Part shown: positions 16,892 to 25,312 of the stretch, piece after piece
How the letters are laid out: each line of letters starts with the position of its first letter
Numbering within the stretch: position 1 is the stretch's first letter
Assembly: GCA_028874335.1 (NCBI GenBank)
Contig: JAPPJY010000091.1
Location: 24,896-88,895 of the forward strand
Origin: Gemmatimonadota bacterium
GTDB lineage: Bacteria > Latescibacterota > UBA2968 > GCA-2709665
Length of the DNA: 64,000 nucleotides
Direction of reading: 5' to 3'
The notes under the pieces: model-generated
The model's input: the letters and a program-made list of their open reading frames with translations, nothing else
Database searches by the model: none
Told to the model about the DNA's origin: nothing
Translations under genes and position numbers: made by a program

Positions 16892-17509
16892 ATGGTTAAT
16901 CCTGACGAAGTCATCGGCGAGGAGAAACAGGAGGAAACCGCCGAACCGGAAGGCGGCGGGGACGATGAGGCTTCAGGCGAAGACGACGCGCCGGACCCGC
17001 TCGAGGAAGCCCTTCGGGAATCCGAAGAGTACAAGGACCGGTGGATACGCCTGGCAGCCGAGTTCGACAATTACAAGAAACGGAGGACGAGGGAGTTCGA
17101 TGCCCTGATACAGTCGGCCAGTGAGAACCTGATTCGGGATCTGCTGCCCGTTCTCGACTCGGTCGCGCGCGCGCTGGAGCACCGCGCCGACGGCGATGAG
17201 GAGTCCGACGGGTTCAAACAGGGTGTGACGATGATCATGGAGGAATTGCCCAAAGTCCTCCAGCGTCGGGGTCTTTCCGAGATCGAAGCCGAGGGGCAGC
17301 CGTTCGATCCCAATTATCATGAAGCGCTGATGCAGATGACTTCGGAAGATCACGCCGAAGGGCTCGTGATGGCCGTGGTGGAACGCGGGTACCGGCTTGG
17401 CGAGAAAGTGATCCGTCCCTCCAGGGTCGTCGTGAGCGGCGGAAGCGCCGGAGAGGAGTCCGGAAGCGAAGAAGAGGGCGAGAAGGAGAGTGAAGCGCGG
17501 CAATCCTGA
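16892..17509 (+). CDS. grpE: Nucleotide exchange factor GrpE
   Basis: A 205-residue cochaperone that releases ADP from DnaK. The N-terminal ~45 residues are acidic and low-complexity, followed by the coiled coil (YKDRWIRLAAEFDNYKKRR), the four-helix part (LIRDLLPVLDSVARAL) and the C-terminal beta domain (FDPNYHEALMQM, VVERGYRLGEKVIRPSRVVVS). The tail is again acidic (residues ~185-205). AAGGAGG lies upstream of the ATG at 16892; the open frame extends further back into hrcA but that part is not GrpE. It sits 23 bases after hrcA. Confidence 0.95.
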   Translation: MVNPDEVIGEEKQEETAEPEGGGDDEASGEDDAPDPLEEALRESEEYKDRWIRLAAEFDNYKKRRTREFDALIQSASENLIRDLLPVLDSVARALEHRADGDEESDGFKQGVTMIMEELPKVLQRRGLSEIEAEGQPFDPNYHEALMQMTSEDHAEGLVMAVVERGYRLGEKVIRPSRVVVSGGSAGEESGSEEEGEKESEARQS

Positions 17510-17560
17510 GCAGGGCCGGAATACGGCTCTGTTGTCTGTTTTGCCCCACAGGAACGAGTC

Positions 17561-18718
17561 ATGTCCAAACGTGATTATTATGACGTTCTCGGCGTGGAGC
17601 GCGGCGCGACCGATGGCGACATCAAGAAGGCCTACCGCAAGCAGGCGATGAAGTATCATCCGGACCGCAACGCGGGCGATGAAGAGGCCGCGGCCAGATT
17701 CAAGGAGGCTGCGGAAGCGTACGAGGTCCTCGGCGATGCCCAGAAACGCCAGGTCTACGACCAGTACGGGCACGCGGGCCTGGGCGGTCCGTTCCAGGGC
17801 GGCGGCTTTCAATGGTCCGACTTCACCCATGCGACCGATTTTGAAGACATTTTTTCAAACCTGGACGACGTGTTCGGCGGCGGGATTCTGGGCGATCTGT
17901 TCGGCCGCCGTGGAGGTCGGCGCGGCCCGCAGCGCGGGGAAGACCTCCGCATACCGGTCCGGTTGACGCTCGAGGAGATTGCGTCTGGTGTCCAGAAGCG
18001 GATCCGCTTCGCCCGAATGGACCGGTGCGACACCTGCTCCGGAAGCGGCGCGCGGTCCGGCGCCGCCGCCAGGACCTGCAGCGTGTGCAACGGGATGGGG
18101 CAGGTGCGTCAGGCTACGAGGTCGTTGTTCGGGCAATTCGTGAACGTCACCACGTGCCCCCAATGCAATGGCGAAGGCAAGGTGATCGGCGACCGATGTT
18201 CCGACTGCGGCGGCGAGGGAAGGGCGAAGAAGACCGTCAGTCTGTCCGTCAATATCCCGGCGGGCGTCACCGACGGCAACTACATACCGTTACGGGGGCA
18301 AGGGAGCGTCGGGCCGAGGGACGGTACCGCGGGCGATTGTATGGTGCTGATCGAAGAGGCGGAGCACGAGCATTTCGAGCGGCACGGCAATGATATACTC
18401 TATGAATTGCCGATTAGCTTCAGCCAGGCGGCGCTGGGCGCGGAGGTCACGGTGCCCACGCTGAACAGCAGGGCCGAGATGAAGATCCCGGCGGGGACCC
18501 AGTCCGGGCAGGTCTTTCGCCTGAAGGGCAAGGGGATTCCGGAGTTGAACGGGTATGGTACAGGAGACCAGCTGGTCCGCGTGATGGTCTGGACGCCCGC
18601 ACGCCTCAACGAAGAGGAAAAAGCGCTCTTCCGGCAGCTGGCCGATTTCGAAAACGTCCAGCCTCCCGAGGGTGGAAAGGGTCTGTTCGAACGCATGAAG
18701 GGGGCATTTGGCGCTTAG
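17561..18718 (+). CDS. dnaJ: Molecular chaperone DnaJ
   Basis: A 385-residue type I Hsp40. The J domain has the HPD motif (MKYHPDRNAG) near residue 33. A Gly/Phe-rich linker follows, then four CxxCxGxG zinc-finger repeats (CDTCSGSG, CSVCNGMG, CPQCNGEG, CSDCGGEG) at residues ~150-225, and the C-terminal substrate-binding domains. It stimulates DnaK ATPase. It lies 51 bases after grpE in the same operon. dnaK is not adjacent, so it must lie elsewhere. Confidence 0.96.
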   Translation: MSKRDYYDVLGVERGATDGDIKKAYRKQAMKYHPDRNAGDEEAAARFKEAAEAYEVLGDAQKRQVYDQYGHAGLGGPFQGGGFQWSDFTHATDFEDIFSNLDDVFGGGILGDLFGRRGGRRGPQRGEDLRIPVRLTLEEIASGVQKRIRFARMDRCDTCSGSGARSGAAARTCSVCNGMGQVRQATRSLFGQFVNVTTCPQCNGEGKVIGDRCSDCGGEGRAKKTVSLSVNIPAGVTDGNYIPLRGQGSVGPRDGTAGDCMVLIEEAEHEHFERHGNDILYELPISFSQAALGAEVTVPTLNSRAEMKIPAGTQSGQVFRLKGKGIPELNGYGTGDQLVRVMVWTPARLNEEEKALFRQLADFENVQPPEGGKGLFERMKGAFGA

Positions 18719-18784
18719 CGCACGGTGCAGGCGAATGGGTATGCGACGCGGGAGGTCACGGTGCGAGATCGTCTTCTCGCGTCT

Positions 18785-18836
18785 TTCGTAGTTTCGTTTA
18801 TTCGTATTCTCGTAGTTTCGTATTCTCGCAGTCTTT
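18785..18836. repeat. Short imperfect tandem repeat
   Basis: The unit TCGTAGTTTCGT(A/T)TTC occurs twice in a row with partial flanking units (TTTCGTAGTTTCGTTTATTCGTATTCTCG type), between dnaJ and metG. No function is evident. Confidence 0.5.
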
Positions 18837-18838
18837 TC

Positions 18839-20275
18839 TTATGTCAGCCTCGGAAAAAGGGGCTGGCTTTTTTGTATCCGGGATTTCGAGAAACCGGTTT
18901 CGATTCTATTGGCAGTACCGGGAAGAAAGGGTCTCAGCACCCGCGAAATTTCCAGAACGGATCCGACCCAGGCCGTGAGGTGTTCAGACAACCTCCCTGC
19001 CTTCTCTCTTTTCAAGCGTTCCCAGGGGCGTGCCGCGTCGATCTCGCGGTTCAGCTTTCCGACTTGCTGCCAGATCGTCCGGAGCGCGCCGGCGAAGTCG
19101 GACCTGTCCAGCGCGCCGCTGAGGTCAGGCGGTATCCGGGTGTCGCACGAATCCACCGGACCGTGACCGGACCTCTCGCAGAGGGCCTCCAGCCGGCGCA
19201 CCAGGTTCCCCAGGCCATTCGCCAGGTCCGCGTTGTAGAGGTCCCGGAGCCGGGATTCCGATACGTCTCCGTCCTCTCCTGAGCGTACGGCGCGGAGCAG
19301 GTAGTACCTGAGTGCGTCGGCGCCGTATCGCCGGATCAGTGGGAACGGATCCACGGCGTTGCCCTGCGACTTGCCGATCTTGCGACCCTCCACGGTCAGG
19401 TGTCCATGGACGAAGATCGTCCGGGGCAGCGGCAGGCCGGCTGAGAGCAACAGTGCCGGCCAGCATATCGCGTGGAATTTGAGGATGTCTTTGCCGATCA
19501 CGTGGATCCTGTGGGAGCAGTTCTCCCAGTAGCGTTCGAAATTCCCTTCGTTTGAGCCGTAACCGGGGCCGGTGAGGTAGTTGGTCAGGGCGTCGAACCA
19601 CACGTACATGACCTGCGTCGGGTCACCGGGCACGGGCACGCCCCAGCCTCCAGATCTTTCCCGATTGCGGGAAATGCTGAAATCCCGCAGGCCCAGGCGG
19701 ATGAATCCAAGCGCCTCGTTTCGCCGGGTTTCCGGGAGAATGCGCAGCCTACCGGACACGATCAGGGTCTCCAGCGCCTTCTGATAGGCGGACAGGCGGA
19801 AGAAATAGTTCGTTTCCTCGACGATCTCGGGTTCGACGCCGTGTACGGGGCACCGTCCGTTCGTCAGGTCCCGCTTCAGATAGAAGTCCTCGCAACCCAC
19901 GCAATACAGACCGCGGTATTTTTTTTGGACGATATCCGCCTTCCGGCAGGCCGTCCAGAACCGTGAGGCGCCACGGAAGTGCTCAGTGGATGACGAGCGA
20001 ATGAAACTTTTGTAAGAGATATCGAGGGCATCGGCAAGGCCCTGGAAAACAGCGGCGTTCCGGTCGCAGAGCTGCCGGGGGGTCAGGCCTTCGCTCTCGG
20101 CGGCCTTCACGTTCTTGAAAGCGTTCTCGTCCGTACCGGTCAGCAGGAACGCGTCGTCGCCCTGCAGCCGGCGCCAGCGGGCGATCACGTCGGCCTGAAC
20201 GAGCTCCAGCGCGAAGCCCACGTGTGGACGGGCGTTGACGTAGGGAATCGACGTCGATACATAGGCGGTCTTCAT
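18839..20275 (-). CDS. metG: Methionine-tRNA ligase
   Basis: Charges tRNA-Met. A 478-residue class I synthetase: the HIGH-type motif is PYVNARPHVGFALE near residue 10-20 and the KMSKS-type loop is GRKIGKSQGNAVDP near residue 295. One zinc knuckle, CVGC...CPVH, is present around residues 125-145. It lacks the C-terminal EMAP-like tRNA-binding extension of longer MetG forms. The ATG at 20273-20275 has AAAGG upstream; the open frame extends ten codons more, but those codons lie inside a terminator hairpin. A regulatory leader precedes it (see leader ORF and terminator). Confidence 0.93.
   Translation of the reverse strand: MKTAYVSTSIPYVNARPHVGFALELVQADVIARWRRLQGDDAFLLTGTDENAFKNVKAAESEGLTPRQLCDRNAAVFQGLADALDISYKSFIRSSSTEHFRGASRFWTACRKADIVQKKYRGLYCVGCEDFYLKRDLTNGRCPVHGVEPEIVEETNYFFRLSAYQKALETLIVSGRLRILPETRRNEALGFIRLGLRDFSISRNRERSGGWGVPVPGDPTQVMYVWFDALTNYLTGPGYGSNEGNFERYWENCSHRIHVIGKDILKFHAICWPALLLSAGLPLPRTIFVHGHLTVEGRKIGKSQGNAVDPFPLIRRYGADALRYYLLRAVRSGEDGDVSESRLRDLYNADLANGLGNLVRRLEALCERSGHGPVDSCDTRIPPDLSGALDRSDFAGALRTIWQQVGKLNREIDAARPWERLKREKAGRLSEHLTAWVGSVLEISRVLRPFLPGTANRIETGFSKSRIQKSQPLFPRLT
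18845..18873 (+). terminator. Intrinsic terminator of the hrcA-grpE-dnaJ operon
   Basis: CAGCC (18845-18849) pairs with GGCTG (18861-18865), followed by a six-T run at 18868-18873. It overlaps the 3' end of the convergent metG gene, so its sequence also encodes the MetG C-terminus. Confidence 0.6.
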
Positions 20276-20298
20276 GGCGAGTCCTTTGGAAGAGAAAA

Positions 20299-20328
20299 AA
20301 CCCACCGCCGATCCGCCGGCGGTGGGTT
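20299..20328 (-). terminator. Attenuator-like intrinsic terminator directly before metG
   Basis: On the minus strand CCCACCGCCG pairs with CGGCGGTGGG around a short loop (20301-20326), followed immediately by six T. It ends only ~25 bases before the metG ATG, too close to belong to an upstream gene, since none on this strand ends here. A CGGCGG segment inside the upstream leader ORF end (about 20376-20384) could pair with CCGCCG of the 5' arm as an antiterminator. Confidence 0.75.
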
Positions 20329-20357
20329 GGTCGATTACGGTTCCAATGTCGTTCAGT

Positions 20358-20516
20358 TTAATTCATGGAATGCTCCGCCGCGGGATGTCCGTTAGAGAAG
20401 GAGGACATCATGCACATCGCAATCGCGGCGACACGAGTCGACGCATCGTCATGCGGAACGGCTAAGGGTCGCCCTGATACACGCGACCGGTTAACTGACA
20501 ATCGAACGGATTTCAT
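20358..20516 (-). CDS. Putative metG leader peptide, 52 aa
   Basis: Between a consensus minus-strand promoter and the metG terminator hairpin lies an open frame of 52 codons with AAGGGAG seven bases before its ATG. The peptide is basic at first (MKSVRLSVNRSRVSGR) and carries a Met/Cys run, AMCMMSS, at residues 33-40, with a further Met two codons before the TAA stop. The layout (promoter, short ORF with clustered Met codons, terminator, methionyl-tRNA synthetase) is what ribosome-mediated attenuation by Met-tRNA supply would look like. No T-box core (AGGGTGG-ACCGCG) or S-box is recognisable. This is inference from sequence order; the peptide itself matches nothing known to me. Confidence 0.6.
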   Translation of the reverse strand: MKSVRLSVNRSRVSGRPLAVPHDDASTRVAAIAMCMMSSFSNGHPAAEHSMN

Positions 20517-20543
20517 GATACGCTCCCTTATTGTGTGGGCGTA

Positions 20544-20572
20544 AAGATAGATGGCCGACCTGTAATTGTCAA
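20544..20572 (-). promoter_or_regulatory. Promoter of the metG leader transcript
   Basis: Minus strand TTGACA (20567-20572), 17-base spacer, TATCTT (20544-20549). The predicted start near 20537 gives a ~260-base leader before metG. Confidence 0.75.
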
Positions 20573-20722
20573 GCTCGAAATCCTCATCTTGCCCTTGTCC
20601 TTTTCGCGGGATGGGCTTACATTGTCGAAGAGGGGAAAACCGGCGACTGGCCCGGCGGTCGCCCGGATACAGGCCGCACCGGGCGCAGCCTTACTTTTTC
20701 GGACATTAATAGGGATTCGGAT

Positions 20723-21772
20723 TTGCTTTTCTGGCTGGGAGAACGTTTCGCGGACGTTTACGGGCCGCTTCGGTTGTTGACGTCCTATCTGTTTCTGGCC
20801 GTCCTCGGCACGGCGCTGGCCGGATTCTTCACCTGGCGTCTGCTGCCCCGGCTGTGGATGCGGTTGCCCAAGGACCGGGGCCGGGAGTACGCCGTCGAGA
20901 ACGAACAGAGCCACGGCAAACCGGTTGGCGCCGGCATCATCTTCATACCGATCTACGTCGCCGTGTGTATCCTCGTCCTCCCGCCGGGCTTCCAGTACTG
21001 GCAGATCCTCGGTTGCGTCATGCTCGCGATGGTGGCAGGGTTTCTGGACGATCGAAGTCCGGGGGGATGGGGCGAGTATCGCGTGGGCGCGATCGATCTG
21101 GGCATATCGTTGCTGGGCGCCATGGTCATCTGTCAGCTGGAACCCGTTCAACTCTGGCTGCCGCTGATGAAGACGCCTGTATCGGTTCCGCCGTGGATTT
21201 TCGTGCCCGGCGCCGCGTTATTGATCTGGGTCTCAATCAACGCCACCAACTGTACCGACGGCGTGGACGGGCTGTCGGGCAGTTTGAGCGTGATGGCATT
21301 CGTCTACCTGGCCACGATTCTGTACGGGATCGTGGGACACCGGGACATCGCCAGGTATCTGCTCGTGCCGCATTACCCGGATGGCGCGGTGTGGGCGCTG
21401 TTTGCATTTATCATGGCCGGATGTCTGGCCGGCTACCTCTGGTACAATGCGTATCCCAGTTCGGTTCTTATGGGCGACGCGGGCTCCCGGCCGATGGGCT
21501 TCCTGCTCGGGATCCTGGTTCTGGCGTGCGGCAATCCGTTTCTGATCGTGGTCGTTGCCGGCGTGGTTCTTGTGAACGGCGCCACGGGGCTCCTGAAAGT
21601 CGCGTTTCTGCGGTTTTTGAAAATCGGAATTTTCAGGACGGTCCGTTATCCGCTGCACGATCACTTCCGGCACAAGAACGGCTGGTCGAATACCCACGTG
21701 CTCGTGCGGTTCATCCTGCTTCAGGCGTTCGTCACGCCAATCCTGCTGGTACTGCTGGTCAAGATCCGTTGA
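20723..21772 (+). CDS. mraY: MraY-like phospho-MurNAc-pentapeptide transferase
   Basis: Transfers phospho-MurNAc-pentapeptide to undecaprenyl phosphate at the inner membrane, making lipid I. About ten membrane helices are visible. Diagnostic motifs: catalytic aspartates in AGFLDDRSPG and LMGDAGSRPMG, the loop NATNCTDGVDGLSG, and the C-terminal HDHFRHKNGW (canonical HHHFE.KGW, slightly divergent). The likely start is TTG at 20723, giving LLFWLGERF as in MraY N-termini, with AGGGA eight bases upstream. The open frame runs back to 20531 but that part has no similarity and overlaps the metG leader promoter. No other mur genes are adjacent. Confidence 0.85.
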   Translation: MLFWLGERFADVYGPLRLLTSYLFLAVLGTALAGFFTWRLLPRLWMRLPKDRGREYAVENEQSHGKPVGAGIIFIPIYVAVCILVLPPGFQYWQILGCVMLAMVAGFLDDRSPGGWGEYRVGAIDLGISLLGAMVICQLEPVQLWLPLMKTPVSVPPWIFVPGAALLIWVSINATNCTDGVDGLSGSLSVMAFVYLATILYGIVGHRDIARYLLVPHYPDGAVWALFAFIMAGCLAGYLWYNAYPSSVLMGDAGSRPMGFLLGILVLACGNPFLIVVVAGVVLVNGATGLLKVAFLRFLKIGIFRTVRYPLHDHFRHKNGWSNTHVLVRFILLQAFVTPILLVLLVKIR

Positions 21773-21783
21773 ACGACGCATAA

Positions 21784-21945
21784 GAAGCTGTCTTAAAATT
21801 CCCAGCGGTCTTCGCGCGGCTGCAAAAGCGCCGGTCGGCGTTGGTCAAACCCGCCCGTATAGACAAATATGGGCGGATTTTCCCGTCTTGACCGCCACTT
21901 TTTCGCTCGCGCTCGGGAACTCACCGGGAATTTTAAGACAGCTTC
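21784..21945. mobile_element. 162-bp MITE with perfect terminal inverted repeats
   Basis: The ends are perfect inverted repeats of 20 bases beginning GAAGCTGTCTTAAAATTCC and ending in its complement. The element is flanked by a TAA direct repeat (21781-21783 and 21946-21948), consistent with a 3-bp target duplication. An inner hairpin (AACCCGCCC...GGGCGGATT) and no open frame of note are present. Such ends resemble non-autonomous derivatives of IS5-group elements. It sits 11 bases after mraY and only ~10 bases upstream of the next start codon. Confidence 0.85.
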
Positions 21946-21957
21946 TAAGAGGGACAT

Positions 21958-23304
21958 ATGGACGGGAAAGAGGCGTTGAAGCGAAAAATCTGCGAGGCCA
22001 TCGACCGCCGCAGGGTGCAGATCGAGCGGATCGGGGACCACATCATGGCCCACCCCGAGACCGGATTCAAGGAATTCGAGACCGCCAGGCTGGCGGAAAA
22101 CACCATGGAAGAATTCGGGATATCACCCGAAACCGGGCTTGGAATCACGGGCGTAAAGGGTATCCTCCGGGGCGCGAAGCCCGGCCCGACCGTGGCCCTG
22201 ATCGGCGAGCTGGATTCACTCGTGGTACCGGACCATCCCATGGCGGACCCCGATACCGGCGCCGCCCACGCGTGCGGCCACAATGCCCAGATGGCTGGAC
22301 TGCTGGGGGCGATGATGGGGATGGTGGACACGGGCGCGGCCGAGTCCATGGCCGGAAACGTCGTGTTCTTCGCCGTGCCGGCGGAAGAATACATCGAAGT
22401 CGAATACCGGATGGGACTGGTCAGGGAAGGAAAGCTGGAGTTTCTGGGCGGGAAACCGGAACTCGTCCGGCTCGGGCATTTCGACGACGTCGACATGGCG
22501 GCGATGATCCACACGCACAGCGACCACAATATGAAGAAAGCCGCGATTTCCGAGTCGTGCAACGGGTGCCTGGTGAAGATGATCCACTTCATCGGCAAGG
22601 CCGCGCACGCGGGAGGCGCGCCGCACCGGGGAATCAACGCGTTGAACGCGGCCCAGGTCGCATTGGCGGTCATTCACGCGCAGCGGGAGACGTTTCGGGA
22701 TGGCGACGCGATCCGCGTTCATCCGATAATCACGAAGGGCGGAGATATCGTGAACGTGGTGCCCGCGGAGGTCAGGATGGAGACCTACGTCAGGGGAAAG
22801 ACGAATGAAGCCATGCTGGACGCCAACGAAAAGGTCGACCGTGCGATCCGCGCCGGGGCCATGGCGGTGGGCGCGCGCGTGGAGATTGAAACGCTTCCGG
22901 GGTACCTGCCGCTTCGGAACGATCCGGAACTCAGCGCGATTTTCGAAGCCAATTCAAAGGCGTTGCTGGGGGAGGACGAAGTCTGCGAGGTCTCGCACCG
23001 GACGGGTTCCACGGATATGGGCGACCTGTCCCACATCATGCCGGCGATCCATCCATACATGGCCGGGGCGGACGGCGTGGGGCACAGTGCGGATTGGCAC
23101 ATTTCGGACAGGGAAATGGGGTATCTGGCGCCCGCGAAATCACTTGCGCTGATGGCGGTGGACCTGCTTCACGGTGAGGGCGAGACTGCGGCCGGTCTGC
23201 TCAGGGATTACAAACCGGCGATGACGAAGGACGAATACCTGGCGTTTCAGCGGGCGCTGTTCAAGACGGAGATCTACGACGGGTCGCGCCCGGGGGAACA
23301 ATAG
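21958..23304 (+). CDS. M20 family amidohydrolase (AbgB/HipO-like)
   Basis: A 448-residue metal-dependent amidohydrolase. It begins IGDHIMAHPETGFKEFETA as in the hippurate/aminobenzoyl-glutamate hydrolase group, has GELDSLVVP, the metal-site ACGHNAQMAGLLGA, PAEEYIEVEYR and the lid GKAAHAGGAPHRGINAL, with GHSADWHISD near the end. It cleaves N-acyl or amide bonds of amino acids or peptides. AAGAGGG precedes the ATG, partly outside the adjacent MITE. Its stop is one base from the start of the gamma-glutamyltransferase gene, indicating an operon for peptide or glutamate-conjugate use. Confidence 0.85.
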   Translation: MDGKEALKRKICEAIDRRRVQIERIGDHIMAHPETGFKEFETARLAENTMEEFGISPETGLGITGVKGILRGAKPGPTVALIGELDSLVVPDHPMADPDTGAAHACGHNAQMAGLLGAMMGMVDTGAAESMAGNVVFFAVPAEEYIEVEYRMGLVREGKLEFLGGKPELVRLGHFDDVDMAAMIHTHSDHNMKKAAISESCNGCLVKMIHFIGKAAHAGGAPHRGINALNAAQVALAVIHAQRETFRDGDAIRVHPIITKGGDIVNVVPAEVRMETYVRGKTNEAMLDANEKVDRAIRAGAMAVGARVEIETLPGYLPLRNDPELSAIFEANSKALLGEDEVCEVSHRTGSTDMGDLSHIMPAIHPYMAGADGVGHSADWHISDREMGYLAPAKSLALMAVDLLHGEGETAAGLLRDYKPAMTKDEYLAFQRALFKTEIYDGSRPGEQ

Positions 23305-23305
23305 A

Positions 23306-24934
23306 ATGGCGCGTACGAGTAACTCCGGAATAGGCTGGAACGCCGTCAGCAGTACGGGCGCGGTTGCCGCGGGCGGGGCCGGCGCCGTGGAGGCCGGGAT
23401 CCGGATCATGGAGAGCGGCGGGAATGCCGCGGACGCGGCGGCGGCGACCATCCTCGCGCTGAACGTGACCGATCACGGCGCGTGCTCGATCGGCGGCGAG
23501 GTGCCGGTGATCCTCTACGATGCGGGCAGGAATGAAGTGAAAACGCTTTCCGGGCAGGGCCGGGCGCCGCTCTCGCGGGAAGCGATCGACTGGTACATGG
23601 CAAACGGCATTCCCGACAGGGACATCAAGATGGCGCCTGTTCCCTCGGTCGTGGATCTGTGCACGACGTTGCTCATCCGGTACGGCACGCAGTCCTTCGA
23701 AGCAGTCGTTTCTCCCACGCTGGCAATTTTGGATGGTGGCGAGGAATCCTGGCATCACAGGCTCGCGGTGACGCTGCGCAGGCTGGTTGAGGCGGAGCAG
23801 GGCGCCCGCGGAAGCCGCGAGGAGCGGGTGGCGGCCGCGAGCGACCGTTTCTACGGACGAAACGGGGCCCGACAGGACGTTGCCGGTGACCTCGAGGCCG
23901 ACTACGTGGAAAAAGGAGGTTTTCTGCGCAAGGCGGACCTGGCGGCCCACCGGACGCTGATTGAAGATCCCGTCGTGGTCAACTACCGGGGATACGACGT
24001 GTATAAATGCGGTCCGTGGACGCAGGGCCCGTACCTCTGCCAGGCCCTGCGGCTCCTGGAGGGCTACGACCTGAAATCCATGGGCCACCTTTCTGCGGAT
24101 TACGTGCACGTGGCCGTGGAAGCGCTCAAGCTGGCCATGGCCGACAGAGACGCGTACTACGCCGATCCGGAATTCGCGGACGTTCCGATGTCGGAATTGC
24201 TGTCGGACGCCTATACCGAAATCCGCCGGCCGCTCATCGATATGGCTAACGCGTCGCTGGAGGCTCGTCCCGGCGACCCGTACGGGTTGAAACCGCTTCG
24301 GGGTACGGGGGTGTTCGAACACGGTATCGGGGGAACGACCACGTGCGTGGTCGCGGACCGGTGGGGGAACGTGGTTTCGGCAACGCCGAGCGCCAATGTG
24401 TATCGCGACGAATCCCCCTTGGGCGGACGGACCGGGGTATCGTACGGGAACCGCCTGCGAAGCCTGAATACGACCCCCGGCCATCCCAACTGCATCCAGC
24501 CGCGGAAACGCCCGCGCATCACGCTGACGCCCACGCTTGTCCTGAAGGACGGCAGGCCGATTCTGGCGATCAGCGTCGCGGGCGGAGACCTGCAGGACCA
24601 GGCGACGCTGAACCTGCTCCTGGATTTCATCGAGTTCGATATGCTTCCCGAAAACGCCGTCACCGCGCCGCGCTTCGCCACGGCCCACCACGAGGACTCG
24701 TTCGATCCCAATCCGGATCGTCCTGCAACGTTCAAACGGGTCGGTTCGCTGAACATAAGCGACCGCGTGAGCCGGGACGTACGTGCCGAACTCGCCTCGC
24801 GCGGGCATCGCGTCGCGTCAAGCGCCGGTCCGATCGCGACCCCGGTCATGCTCTTCATCGATCAGGAAAACGGACGGTTCCACGCCGCCGGGGATCCCGC
24901 CGCGGGCCGCCATGCGGCCGGGCTGGAGGGATAG
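23306..24934 (+). CDS. Gamma-glutamyltransferase family protein
   Basis: A 542-residue Ntn hydrolase of the gamma-glutamyltranspeptidase family, which cleaves gamma-glutamyl bonds after autoproteolysis. The early GGNAADAAAATILALNVTDHGACSIGGE motif matches the large subunit. The conserved processing threonine is expected in GIGGTTTCVVADRWGNVVSATPS around residue 345. No signal peptide is visible, and the usual GGSRI-type loop is altered, so activity could differ (for example cephalosporin acylase or amidase relatives). Translationally coupled to the upstream amidohydrolase. A terminator lies ~90 bases after the stop. Confidence 0.85.
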   Translation: MARTSNSGIGWNAVSSTGAVAAGGAGAVEAGIRIMESGGNAADAAAATILALNVTDHGACSIGGEVPVILYDAGRNEVKTLSGQGRAPLSREAIDWYMANGIPDRDIKMAPVPSVVDLCTTLLIRYGTQSFEAVVSPTLAILDGGEESWHHRLAVTLRRLVEAEQGARGSREERVAAASDRFYGRNGARQDVAGDLEADYVEKGGFLRKADLAAHRTLIEDPVVVNYRGYDVYKCGPWTQGPYLCQALRLLEGYDLKSMGHLSADYVHVAVEALKLAMADRDAYYADPEFADVPMSELLSDAYTEIRRPLIDMANASLEARPGDPYGLKPLRGTGVFEHGIGGTTTCVVADRWGNVVSATPSANVYRDESPLGGRTGVSYGNRLRSLNTTPGHPNCIQPRKRPRITLTPTLVLKDGRPILAISVAGGDLQDQATLNLLLDFIEFDMLPENAVTAPRFATAHHEDSFDPNPDRPATFKRVGSLNISDRVSRDVRAELASRGHRVASSAGPIATPVMLFIDQENGRFHAAGDPAAGRHAAGLEG

Positions 24935-25021
24935 TTAGAGAGAAAACCCCTCAATTTGCAAAGAGCGAGCAATAAACCCACGCATCCGTTGCAAGTCGTA
25001 CTGATAAACGAAAAGGAAAAG

Positions 25022-25057
25022 GCCCTGCCGACACCGACGTCAGCAGGGCTTTTTTTA
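25022..25057 (+). terminator. Intrinsic terminator after gamma-glutamyltransferase
   Basis: GCCCTGC (25022-25028) pairs with GCAGGGC (25043-25049), extended by GAC/GTC, and is followed by eight T. The same stem recurs at 34501-34528 and 54992-55013. Confidence 0.8.
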
Positions 25058-25312
25058 GCGAGTGTATTTTTCGCCTCAACTTCACTTATGTGCTTCTGTC
25101 ACACCTGCCTTGCCGCGAATCGGCAACTCGCTGCACCTCTTCCCCGATCCACGCTACATGTGTAGGAGCGTCCCTTGCGGGCACCGCACCCCTCCCCGCG
25201 TCGGGGAGGGGCCGGGGGAGGGGTCCCGTGCCGCGAATTGCCAATTCTCGGTACAGTAGCCCGCGCCAGGTTGGCGGTGCAGGGGCGTCCCTTGTGGGCG
25301 CCCCGTCCCTGT
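25058..25312. repeat. Repeat-rich 3' flank of the first hybrid kinase gene
   Basis: This flank contains two imperfect copies of a ~100-base unit (TGCCGCGAAT.GGCAA..TCG ... G.GCGTCCCTTG.GGGC.CC), a CCCCTCCCC/GGGGAGGGG hairpin at about 25189-25212, and a GGGGCG-type palindrome at 25281-25305. It is homologous to 34530-34675, the flank of the paralogous kinase gene. No gene is seen. Confidence 0.65.

Noticed and set aside
20275..20560. T-box or SAM riboswitch upstream of metG
   Set aside because: Neither the AGGGTGG...ACCGCG T-box core nor S-box landmarks are present; a leader ORF explains the layout better.
25189..25305. CRISPR-like array in the GC-rich repeats
   Set aside because: Repeats are palindromic, irregular in length and lack regular spacers; no cas genes are present.
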